Shown: one piece after another, positions 33,109-39,255 of the stretch
How positions within the stretch are numbered: the first letter of the stretch is position 1
Layout: each line of letters starts with the position of its first letter
Assembly: GCA_003155915.1 (NCBI GenBank)
Contig: PMFA01000014.1
Location: 84,000-128,071, forward strand
Length of the DNA stretch: 44,072 bases
Direction: 5' to 3'
Source: Acidimicrobiaceae bacterium
GTDB lineage: Bacteria; Actinomycetota; Acidimicrobiia; Acidimicrobiales; RAAP-2
Translations under genes and position numbers: made by a program
The notes under the pieces: model-generated
Seen by the model: the letters and a program-made list of their open reading frames with translations, nothing else
Told to the model about the DNA's origin: nothing
Databases searched by the model: none

Positions 33109-34089
33109 GTGGCCAAGTCCCCCGCATCGAAGAAGAACGTCGCGTCAAGCCGTCCCGCGACTCGAGCAGCTAAGCGAACACCGGGCCGAGCTCCCGTCAA
33201 GTCCTCGAGTGGTCGACCGGCTGGACTCTTTACGTGGCTCGCCGTGGGACTCGTCGTGGTCATTGTGGCCACCCTGGTCATCATCAAAGTCGCGAGTGGT
33301 GGTCCTGGTTCGACCAGTGGCACAGGAGCATTCACGCCGGTTGATCCCACGACGTTCTCCCAAATAACGAAGGTGCCGGCGTCAGTCTTTAACGCGGTCG
33401 GTGCCACGTCCCAGGTCGTGCAGGTGTCGCCGCCCATCACGTTGAAGGATCAGCCAGCGTTAACGGCACAGAACAGCTCGGGAAAGACAGTGCCCGAGAT
33501 CTTGTACGTCGGCGCCGACTATTGCCCCTACTGCGCCGCGCAGCGCTGGCCGACGATTATCGCTCTCAGTCGCTTCGGCACCTGGTCGGGCCTGGGCAAT
33601 ATGACCAGCTACGCGCATGACGTCTACCCGAGTACGCCGACCTTCACCTTCTCGAGGGCTTCGTACAAATCCCAGTACCTCGTCTTCAAGAGCGTCGAGG
33701 AGTACACCAACTACCTGAACTCGGCGGGCACGAACTACCAACTCCTGCAATCGCCGACCAAGGCCGAGGTGGCGTTGGTGGAGAAATACGACACGCCGAA
33801 GTACGTCACGGGCCTCTCTTCGTCTGACGGCAATCCGATTCCATTCATCACCATGGACAACAAGTTCATCATCTCGGGTGCGAGTTACTCCCCAGACACG
33901 TTGACGTCACTCACTCGTTCCGACATCGCCACGGGCCTCAGCGATCCGACGAGTCCGGTCACCGACGCGATCATCGCGTCGGCGAACTATCAGACCGCGG
34001 CGATCTGTTCGATGACGAACAACGAACCGTCCAACGTGTGCACGAGCTCCGGAGTGATGGCCGCAAAGACAGCCATGAACATTAAATGA
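33109..34089 (+). CDS. Membrane-anchored thioredoxin-like protein, DUF929 family
   Basis: A 326-residue protein with a basic Ala/Lys-rich cytosolic N-terminus, one membrane helix at about 39-60 and an extracytoplasmic domain containing YVGADYCPYCAAQRWP, a CPYC thioredoxin-type active site (Cys139, Cys142). This matches the DUF929 family. VKOR follows directly with a 4-nt overlap, so it is probably the partner that VKOR re-oxidises for disulfide formation outside the membrane (inference from context). The start is GTG at 33109 with AAGGAG upstream. A further cysteine pair is at the C-terminus (ICSM, VCTS). Confidence 0.85.
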   Translation: MAKSPASKKNVASSRPATRAAKRTPGRAPVKSSSGRPAGLFTWLAVGLVVVIVATLVIIKVASGGPGSTSGTGAFTPVDPTTFSQITKVPASVFNAVGATSQVVQVSPPITLKDQPALTAQNSSGKTVPEILYVGADYCPYCAAQRWPTIIALSRFGTWSGLGNMTSYAHDVYPSTPTFTFSRASYKSQYLVFKSVEEYTNYLNSAGTNYQLLQSPTKAEVALVEKYDTPKYVTGLSSSDGNPIPFITMDNKFIISGASYSPDTLTSLTRSDIATGLSDPTSPVTDAIIASANYQTAAICSMTNNEPSNVCTSSGVMAAKTAMNIK

Positions 34090-34556
34090 ACCGAACGCTA
34101 GGGCGCGTTCCCACCTGGGCGGTCATAACGACTTTCGCCTTGAGTTTGATCGGTCTGGCGCTCTCCACGTATCTCACGATTACGCACTTCAACCCTCAAG
34201 CCCTCATCTGCTCCAACAAGGGCTTCGTTGACTGCGGGGTGGTCACCACGTCCGCGCAGAGTCGATTGCTCGGTATTCCCGTCGCGTTTCTCGGACTCGG
34301 AACGTACGTTGTGATGACGGCGCTGAATTCACCGTGGGGATGGCGGGCGAAAAACTATTGGATTCACGTCGCGCGCTTTGCGATCGCCATAGTTTCGATG
34401 TGCTTCGTGCTCTGGTTGCTCTACGCCGAGCTCATCATTATTGACAATCTCTGCTTGTACTGCACCGGCGTTCACTTCGTGACGTTCGCACTCCTCATCG
34501 TCCTCACCCAAGTGAGCCCGGCCCAACTCGGCTGGGTGAAGTCACGCGCGGAGTAA
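34086..34556 (+). CDS. Vitamin K epoxide reductase family protein
   Basis: A 156-residue membrane protein with four hydrophobic segments. Conserved cysteines are Cys42 and Cys50 in the first extracytoplasmic loop (ICSNKGFVDC) and the CxxC quinone-site pair Cys123/Cys126 in NLCLYCTGVH. Bacterial VKOR re-oxidises DsbA-like proteins using quinone; this replaces DsbB in actinobacteria. Unlike many bacterial forms no thioredoxin domain is fused, but the DUF929 gene next to it would supply one. The 3' end overlaps whiB tail to tail by 15 nt. Confidence 0.92.
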   Translation: MNRTLGRVPTWAVITTFALSLIGLALSTYLTITHFNPQALICSNKGFVDCGVVTTSAQSRLLGIPVAFLGLGTYVVMTALNSPWGWRAKNYWIHVARFAIAIVSMCFVLWLLYAELIIIDNLCLYCTGVHFVTFALLIVLTQVSPAQLGWVKSRAE

Positions 34557-34790
34557 ACCTCGCCGTTCGATTTCATTCAGTCCGCCCCAGATTCCGTAGG
34601 ACTCGTGGCGGGCGAGCGCCGCTTCCAGGCACTCTTCACGAACCCCGCAACTCGCACAGATGCGCTTGGCCACCAACTCACGCTCCAGCCGATCCTCTTT
34701 GCGCTCCGCGCTATCGGCGGGATAGAAAAGCGCGCCCTCACTGTTGCGACACGCGGCGGCATCAGTCCAATCCAAAGGCGTAATCGCCAT
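34542..34790 (-). CDS. WhiB-family Fe-S transcription regulator
   Basis: An 82-residue protein with the four cluster-binding cysteines Cys14, Cys45, Cys48 and Cys54 (C-x30-C-x2-C-x5-C) and the G(I/V)WGG turn (YGIWGGL), then a short basic tail. WhiB proteins are confined to actinobacteria and their phages and bind sigma region 4. The start ATG has GAGGGGGAG upstream. Subclass is not clear from length alone; a WhiB1/WhiB2-like short form is likely. Confidence 0.95.
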   Translation of the reverse strand: MAITPLDWTDAAACRNSEGALFYPADSAERKEDRLERELVAKRICASCGVREECLEAALARHESYGIWGGLNEIERRGLLRA

Positions 34791-34906
34791 AAGTCGCTCC
34801 CCCTCGGTTTGACCCAGAACCGCAGGTTAACCACTCACCAGCGAACGGGCAAGAGTAATTTTCGCTCCGCACTTCGAGCCAACAACGGGCCATTTTGCTG
34901 CTCCGC

Positions 34907-34912
34907 TACGCT
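34907..34912 (+). promoter_or_regulatory. -10 element of leaderless receiver-gene promoter
   Basis: TACGCT, then six bases (GAACCA) and the ATG at 34919. No Shine-Dalgarno lies upstream. Confidence 0.5.
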
Positions 34913-34918
34913 GAACCA

Positions 34919-35350
34919 ATGGCCATTGTTCTTCTGGCGAGCGACCTCGCCTCCTTGCGCAAGGAGCTGCGCACCACGCTCGAAGGGCCGGACCTCCTCA
35001 TTGAGGAAGTCGCCAACGGCCCCGAAGTCATCGCCCGCGTCGAAGAAGGCGGCGTCGACCTGGTGGTCCTTGACCTGCAGATCGGCACGATGGGCGGAAT
35101 GGCCATTTGCATGGAACTGCGACACGAGGAGTCCTACGGCGCGGCCGAACCGGTCGCCGTGTTGATGTTGCTCGATCGTCGTCCGGACGTCTTCTTGGCT
35201 CGCCGCAGCGGCGCCGAGGGTTTCCTCGTCAAGCCGCTCGATCCCCAACGGCTGCGAAGCGCGGTGCGAGCACTGCTGCGCGGCGAAGAGTACGAAGACG
35301 AATCGCTGCGCCCCTCGACCGTCCGCGTCGGGAGCACCGACATTCAATGA
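34919..35350 (+). CDS. Single-domain response regulator (receiver only)
   Basis: A 143-residue CheY-like receiver. The phosphorylation site is Asp52 (LVVLDLQ) and the conserved Lys105 lies in GFLVKPLDP. No DNA-binding or enzymatic output domain follows; the last about 25 residues are acidic and look disordered. It overlaps the CBS gene by 4 nt (ATGA). No histidine kinase is nearby. Output would be by protein interaction. Confidence 0.88.
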   Translation: MAIVLLASDLASLRKELRTTLEGPDLLIEEVANGPEVIARVEEGGVDLVVLDLQIGTMGGMAICMELRHEESYGAAEPVAVLMLLDRRPDVFLARRSGAEGFLVKPLDPQRLRSAVRALLRGEEYEDESLRPSTVRVGSTDIQ

Positions 35351-36180
35351 GCGCCCCACAGCCCCCTTCGTCGGGACTGTCTCGGCTTCGAAAACGCATC
35401 GTCGGACGAGAAGAGACACGACCGAAATCGCCCGAGGCCATCGCCATCCACGAACGGGTCGACCAACTGAGCGAGCTCGAACTTCGCGACGTGATGACAC
35501 CGCGCACCGACGTCGTTTTTCTCACCACGCCGGTGACGCCCGAAATGATCGCCGAAGCGATTCGCGACACCGGTCACACCTGTTTTCCAGTCGTCAACGG
35601 CGACCTCGATGAGGTCGAGGGCGTCCTCTTCGTGAACGACCTATTTCGCAGCACCACCGCCAAGCGCGCGATCGGGGTCTCACTGCCGACGGCGACCGAG
35701 ATCGCGCGCAAGATTCGACGTCCGTTCATGTTGCCCGAGACGATGGACCTCTTGGAGAGTCTCGGTGAGATGCGAGAGAAGCGTCGGACGTTCGCGCTCG
35801 TCCTCGACGAGCACGGCGGCGTCGCGGGCGTCGTGTCGATCCGCGACATCCTCGAACAGCTGGTCGGCGATCTGAATGACGAGTTCGACGAAGACGAAGA
35901 GCCGACAATCGTTCGCATTCGTCAAGACCGCTGGCTCGTCGACGGACAGACCCACGTCGACGAGGTGGAAGAGGCGCTCGGCATTTCGATTCCCGAGGGC
36001 GAGTACGTCACCTTCGCCGGTTTCATCCTCGATCTGGCGGGTGTGATACCCCAAGCCGGAACGATCTACACCTACAAGGACTGGACGTTTCGAGTGCAGT
36101 CGGTCGAACGTCGACGAATCAGCGAGGTCGTGGTCGAGTACCACAAGCCCGCCGCACCGGAAGTCCCACCGGTCATCTGA
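35347..36180 (+). CDS. CBS-pair and CorC/HlyC-domain protein
   Basis: A 277-residue cytosolic protein with two CBS domains (LRDVMTPRTDVVFLTT to about 115, then RRPFMLPETMDLLESLGEMREKR with LDEHGGVAGVVSIRDIL) and a C-terminal CorC/transporter-associated domain (QDRWLVDGQTHVDEVEEALGISIPEGEY...). This is the soluble half of CNNM/CorB proteins without the DUF21 membrane part, as in CorC. It is linked to magnesium or cobalt efflux and stress in other bacteria. ATG 35347 overlaps the receiver gene. The gene ends 58 nt before tRNA-Pro. Confidence 0.88.
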   Translation: MSAPQPPSSGLSRLRKRIVGREETRPKSPEAIAIHERVDQLSELELRDVMTPRTDVVFLTTPVTPEMIAEAIRDTGHTCFPVVNGDLDEVEGVLFVNDLFRSTTAKRAIGVSLPTATEIARKIRRPFMLPETMDLLESLGEMREKRRTFALVLDEHGGVAGVVSIRDILEQLVGDLNDEFDEDEEPTIVRIRQDRWLVDGQTHVDEVEEALGISIPEGEYVTFAGFILDLAGVIPQAGTIYTYKDWTFRVQSVERRRISEVVVEYHKPAAPEVPPVI

Positions 36181-36238
36181 GCATTGTTTGAATCACCAGC
36201 CACCGACTAGGATTAGCGGGCTGCGAGGCAACTCGCTG

Positions 36239-36315
36239 CGGGCTGTAGCGCAGCTTGGTAGCGCGCTGCGTTCGGGACGCAGAGGTCCCGGGTTCAAATC
36301 CCGGCAGCCCGACCA
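36239..36315 (+). tRNA. tRNA-Pro(CGG)
   Basis: A complete 77-nt cloverleaf with encoded CCA. The acceptor stem CGGGCTG pairs with CAGCCCG, the anticodon arm CTGCG-TTCGGGA-CGCAG has anticodon CGG, and the T-arm contains GGTTCAAATCC. Confidence 0.95.
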
Positions 36316-36346
36316 CCAACGAAGTACCAGGTGACATGCAGTGCAG

Positions 36347-36419
36347 GCCCCCATCGTCTAGCGGCCTAGGACACCACCCTTTCAAGGTGGCGGCACGGGT
36401 TCGAATCCCGTTGGGGGTG
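36347..36419 (+). tRNA. tRNA-Glu(TTC), integration target of the downstream island
   Basis: A 73-nt cloverleaf. The acceptor GCCCCCA pairs with TGGGGGT (G-U at the first pair), the anticodon arm CCACC-CTTTCAA-GGTGG has anticodon TTC, and the T-arm is ACGGGTTCGAATCCCGT. No CCA is encoded. The sequence from the anticodon stem onward is repeated at the window end, which makes this an att site. The gene remains intact because the island restores its 3' half. Confidence 0.95.
36374..36394 (+). other. Left attachment-site core (attL) in tRNA-Glu
   Basis: These 21 nt, starting exactly at the 5' base of the anticodon stem, are identical to 44052-44072. They are the left copy of the integration core. 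The real repeat probably continues to the tRNA 3' end, beyond what the right copy shows before the window stops. Confidence 0.8.
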
Positions 36420-36434
36420 CTCTGGAAAATCACC

Positions 36435-36463
36435 CCAAAACCCTTTATTTACAAGGGTTTTGG
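36435..36463. repeat. Perfect 11-bp inverted repeat just inside attL
   Basis: CCAAAACCCTT (36435-36445) and AAGGGTTTTGG (36453-36463) are separated by a 7-nt loop. It lies 16 nt after the tRNA-Glu gene. It could end tRNA transcription or be a site for integrase or excisionase. There is no T run. Confidence 0.65.
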
Positions 36464-36464
36464 A

Positions 36465-36500
36465 GTGACCGCGAGTGACCAGTAGTGACCGCGAATGTCC
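36465..36500 (+). repeat. Phased GTGACC repeats, candidate integrase arm-type sites
   Basis: GTGACC occurs at 36465, 36475 and 36485 and a variant ATGTCC at 36495, exactly 10 bp apart, with GCGA or AGTA between. Helical phasing beside an att core is typical of arm-type recombinase sites or of accessory-protein sites. Confidence 0.55.
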
Positions 36501-36518
36501 GCCATTTACCCCTGCTAC

Positions 36519-36547
36519 ATGCCCGTTATATGCCCGCAGTATGCCCG
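36519..36547 (+). repeat. Phased ATGCCCG repeats, shared with the right end of the island
   Basis: ATGCCCG occurs three times with starts 11 bp apart (36519, 36530, 36541). An 18-nt portion (36529-36546, TATGCCCGCAGTATGCCC) is identical to 43953-43970 near the right att core. The duplication at both ends of the island in the same orientation marks these as probable integrase arm-type sites. Confidence 0.65.
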
Positions 36548-36755
36548 AGAACGGTGAGGTCAGTCGCGATTGGCGCCCGCTCCAGATCTCAGAGACGACG
36601 CTCGAATGCACGCCCTGGGCAGAAAATTGCCCGTCGCAGCGAGCGACCGGATTAACTGAGGTCGGAGTCGGAGTCTCCCACCCGAGGCAGCCGAATCACT
36701 GGGGCTGGCCATTCGAAAGACTTTCGAAACACTCAATTATCTCAGCGCGAAAGGG
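36548..36755. other. Island left-end noncoding stretch
   Basis: Together with 36420-36547 this makes about 335 nt without a credible gene. Besides the repeats listed separately it holds a perfect inverted repeat TTCGAAAG-A-CTTTCGAA at 36712-36728, 28 nt past the end of the HEPN-like gene, which may be an operator or a weak hairpin. An open frame crossing the region on the plus strand is not convincing. Confidence 0.5.
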
Positions 36756-37451
36756 TCAATCTGACTGGACACGAAAGCGCTTGCGAACTCTAGGGTCCGT
36801 GTTTATCGGCACCCGTTGGCTAAATAGCCAGCTGAAAAGTTCCTGCATTGCGGAAACGTATACGACTACGTCATCTCGAAGAGCTGGGCCATCACTGTCG
36901 CCGAATGAGACAAGGTACTCTCGCGATTGCCTATTCCACTCACGCCATTCCAACAGGCGTGAAGCCTTCAGTTTGATGTTGTGATTCCACTCGGTCACTT
37001 CTTCGGTCTGGCGAAACGATATTGACTGAATGATCGGTGCGACACCGTAGTGGAGCAGGTAGTTGCGCAAATCTCTGAGAAATCGAGTCTCGTTGAGAGC
37101 CATAACGCCCGCGTTTCGCTCGCGATAACTGGCGACCACGTCAGGAACATCGGATTCAAAATGCGTGAGAAGACGTCTTGTGTGATCGACAAGACTGACG
37201 GCGGATGCCAGCTCGTTGTGCAGACGCTGATCCACTTCATCCCAGAACTCAGCTGTTTCCGTACTGTGGTCAGAGGACAATTTCAAGGAAAATCCAATGT
37301 CGGCTCTTGGCCGATCAAGAATGCGCGTCAATTCTTGCGAGTTACGCCTGAATACAACGAATGAACGACTGACCATGTTCCAGTAGTCCGCTCCGGTTCG
37401 CACCCATTCGCCCCAGCGAGCCGCGTCTACCGGAATCCGCTCGTCGCTCAT
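36756..37451 (-). CDS. HEPN-like protein, third gene of a ShosTA-like operon
   Basis: A 231-residue protein of no family I can name. It is helical, with no membrane segment. Residues 126-137 (RDLRNYLLHYGV) hold Arg129-Asn130-Tyr-Leu-Leu-His134, the R-polar-x3-H form of the HEPN ribonuclease motif R-x4-6-H, in a helix as in HEPN toxins. HEPN domains are common RNA-cutting effectors in toxin-antitoxin, abortive infection and CRISPR systems. The ATG (37449-37451) directly abuts the stop of the phosphoribosyltransferase gene, so it is co-translated with it. GC content is lower than in the chromosomal genes. The HEPN call rests on one motif and context; a different helical fold is possible. Confidence 0.6.
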   Translation of the reverse strand: MSDERIPVDAARWGEWVRTGADYWNMVSRSFVVFRRNSQELTRILDRPRADIGFSLKLSSDHSTETAEFWDEVDQRLHNELASAVSLVDHTRRLLTHFESDVPDVVASYRERNAGVMALNETRFLRDLRNYLLHYGVAPIIQSISFRQTEEVTEWNHNIKLKASRLLEWREWNRQSREYLVSFGDSDGPALRDDVVVYVSAMQELFSWLFSQRVPINTDPRVRKRFRVQSD

Positions 37452-38213
37452 TCAGTTCTCGCAGTAACAGCAGCGATCCCAGTTCCAAGTCAGTTCCGAT
37501 GACCGCTTTAAGTAGGACTTAGCCGCAACTCCAAAATCACCTTCTTGGGTGGCAGTGAAGTGACGACCGATGCACATCACACCAACCGTTGCGGCACCTG
37601 CTGACTTCAGCGCGGATGAGGCGCTCTGCACCCTCGAACCCTTCGTAAAGGTATCGTCAATCACAAGCACTGACGTTCCCGCCTGAATATTCTCCGGCAC
37701 ACGAAACCTCTCAGTTGAGAATTCGCGGTCGTCTGGATAGTCAGGATTCGGATTTAGAAGGGAGCGATATCGGTCAATCGTTACACCGATCTTCTCACTG
37801 ACCATTGTTTCGAGGGGATGCCCTTCGCGATTTCGCGTACTCGGAATTGAAGTGACGACAGAGAAGGACGGGACACCGGCTGAACGTGCCAGACATTCTT
37901 CGTGAACTTTAAGCCACCTCCAAAGAATGGCCGTAAGACCGGCGATCTTCCTCAACCTCTTTTCAAAGGCGTAGCGCTCGTCCTTGTAAAACGCCAATTC
38001 GTGTGCAAGTTGATGCTGTTTCACCGCAAGCGATACAAATCCAATCGAGTCAGCAACGCTCGGAAGTGCACTCCTCGCCGATCTACACGGTATGCACATT
38101 GTGAAAGTGCCGATGACCGAGGTGTGGCATGAAGAGCACACGCCTGGGCCGTCCGGCAAGACGGGACGAAGAAAATTCGCATATGGCTCACTGAGTTCAT
38201 CAATGGTGGGCAC
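37452..38213 (-). CDS. ShosT-like phosphoribosyltransferase (ComF-like) effector
   Basis: A 253-residue type I phosphoribosyltransferase. An N-terminal zinc ribbon has Cys26, Cys29, Cys40 and Cys43. The PRPP-binding loop is VLVIDDTFTKGS (182-193), with the two acidic residues kept and the usual TTG changed to TKG. The C-terminus ends in a CCYC cluster. The layout resembles ComF, but the gene stands 9 nt after a DprA-like gene in an integrated island. That pair equals the ShosT (PRTase toxin)/ShosA (DprA antitoxin) system known from shotgun toxin screens and from phage-satellite defence hotspots. The start is GTG at 38211-38213. The toxic reaction is not deducible from sequence. Confidence 0.78.
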   Translation of the reverse strand: MPTIDELSEPYANFLRPVLPDGPGVCSSCHTSVIGTFTMCIPCRSARSALPSVADSIGFVSLAVKQHQLAHELAFYKDERYAFEKRLRKIAGLTAILWRWLKVHEECLARSAGVPSFSVVTSIPSTRNREGHPLETMVSEKIGVTIDRYRSLLNPNPDYPDDREFSTERFRVPENIQAGTSVLVIDDTFTKGSRVQSASSALKSAGAATVGVMCIGRHFTATQEGDFGVAAKSYLKRSSELTWNWDRCCYCEN

Positions 38214-38222
38214 AGTCCGAGG

Positions 38223-39095
38223 TCAGGTATCTACTAGATGATCTGTCCAAAGATTTGATCGGTCTAGCTGCGACAAGATCTCATCAACTGAGGACACGAA
38301 GTGAGCGCCGGGTCGTTCACCATAATCGCGAGCCCAGTCGTGCTGTCGAAGTTGTTCCATCAGAAAAACTTGTCGTCCGTGCTCAAGCGCAAGGCGGGCC
38401 TGCATTCTTGCACCACTCTTCCAGTCGGCCTCAATTACGACGGTCGCAGAAGCGAAACCACTCATCACCGCATTTCGCATCGGAAAGGAGATTTTCGTGG
38501 GAGCTGCTTCGGGCAGGAATTGAGAAAGCACCATTCCCGTATTGGCGATTCGTTCTTGGAGGGCAGCGTTTTCTTTCGGATAAGTTCGCATCAGCCCTGT
38601 CCCTATGACAGCAACGGTTCGCCCGTTCGCATCCAGGGCACCCAGATGCGCAGCGGTATCAATTCCGGAAGCGAGACCGCTGACAACTGTGACTCCGCGG
38701 CCAGCAATTTCGGAGGCAAGCCGGCGAGCGCGCTGCACCCCATCAGGGCTTGCCGACCGCGTGCCGACAATCGCGACACCATCTGCGTCCTGACTCGCCT
38801 GTGACCCTCTCCATGTAATGAACGGCGGGCGCTGATGAATTCCAAGTAGTTGCGACGGAAAATCAGGCTCTAGGAAGGTGGCGAAATGAATACCTTCAAG
38901 TGACCACCTCGCTAGAAGATTTTCGGCCGTCGAGACTGCCGTGTGGAGTTCGTTTCCTTCTTCGAACAACCTCTCACCCTGGAGTTGGGAGAGAAGTGCC
39001 TCTGCGCTACCCAGATCGTCAACCAGGACCCCTACCTGAGTCCAACTCAACTTTGTCCCTAGAAGGATGGCCAGAAGTGCAGCTCGTTCTTCCAT
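38223..39095 (-). CDS. ShosA-like DprA/Smf family protein
   Basis: A 290-residue protein. After a helical N-terminal region (1 to about 85) comes the DprA/SLOG Rossmann fold: FPSQLLGIHQRPPFITWRG, VAIVGTRSASPDG, VSGLASGIDTAAHLGAL, VAVIGTGLMRTYPKEN, and SFPMRNAVMSGFASATVVIEADWKSGARMQARLALEHGRQVF. These are the conserved DprA elements, but it lacks the C-terminal winged helix of competence DprA and lies in an island, not a competence locus. It is the first gene of the three-gene operon, with ATG 39093-39095 and a strong AAAGGAGG ribosome site. The box upstream predicts LexA control. In ShosTA this member acts as the antitoxin. Confidence 0.8.
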   Translation of the reverse strand: MEERAALLAILLGTKLSWTQVGVLVDDLGSAEALLSQLQGERLFEEGNELHTAVSTAENLLARWSLEGIHFATFLEPDFPSQLLGIHQRPPFITWRGSQASQDADGVAIVGTRSASPDGVQRARRLASEIAGRGVTVVSGLASGIDTAAHLGALDANGRTVAVIGTGLMRTYPKENAALQERIANTGMVLSQFLPEAAPTKISFPMRNAVMSGFASATVVIEADWKSGARMQARLALEHGRQVFLMEQLRQHDWARDYGERPGAHFVSSVDEILSQLDRSNLWTDHLVDT

Positions 39096-39120
39096 GCCCC
39101 ACCTCCTTTACTAGACCGTA

Positions 39121-39136
39121 GCGAACATACGTTCGC
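39121..39136. promoter_or_regulatory. LexA/SOS-type operator upstream of the ShosTA-like operon
   Basis: GCGAACATACGTTCGC is a perfect 6-4-6 inverted repeat. Its core CGAACATACGTTCG (39122-39135) fits the Gram-positive and actinobacterial SOS box CGAACRNRYGTTYG at every position. It ends 26 nt from the DprA-like ATG, on the promoter side, where LexA would block transcription. It lies in the 160-nt gap between that gene and the integrase gene. Confidence 0.75.
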
Positions 39137-39255
39137 ATATGGGTGTTACACGATACGAGGCTCAAGTTACCTGGTATTCAAGCGAAATATTCCATAGTCG
39201 GTTCAGTCGAAGTCTGCTTTAACAGGCCTATGCCTCTCACCAGTCTGGTCCAAAC

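Noticed and set aside
36465-36547. Short tandem repeats considered as a CRISPR array
   Set aside because: The repeats are only 6-7 nt with 4-nt spacers at 10-11 bp pitch, which does not fit CRISPR. No CRISPR array or cas gene was seen in the window.
36475-36984. Plus-strand open frame of 169 codons at the left end of the island
   Set aside because: It runs through the phased repeats and antisense into the HEPN-like gene, with no recognisable features; that gene's operon position is better supported.
38223-39095. DprA and ComF-like genes read as competence machinery
   Set aside because: They lie in an integrated island with an SOS box and no other com genes, and the DprA lacks the C-terminal winged helix; ShosTA is the better match.
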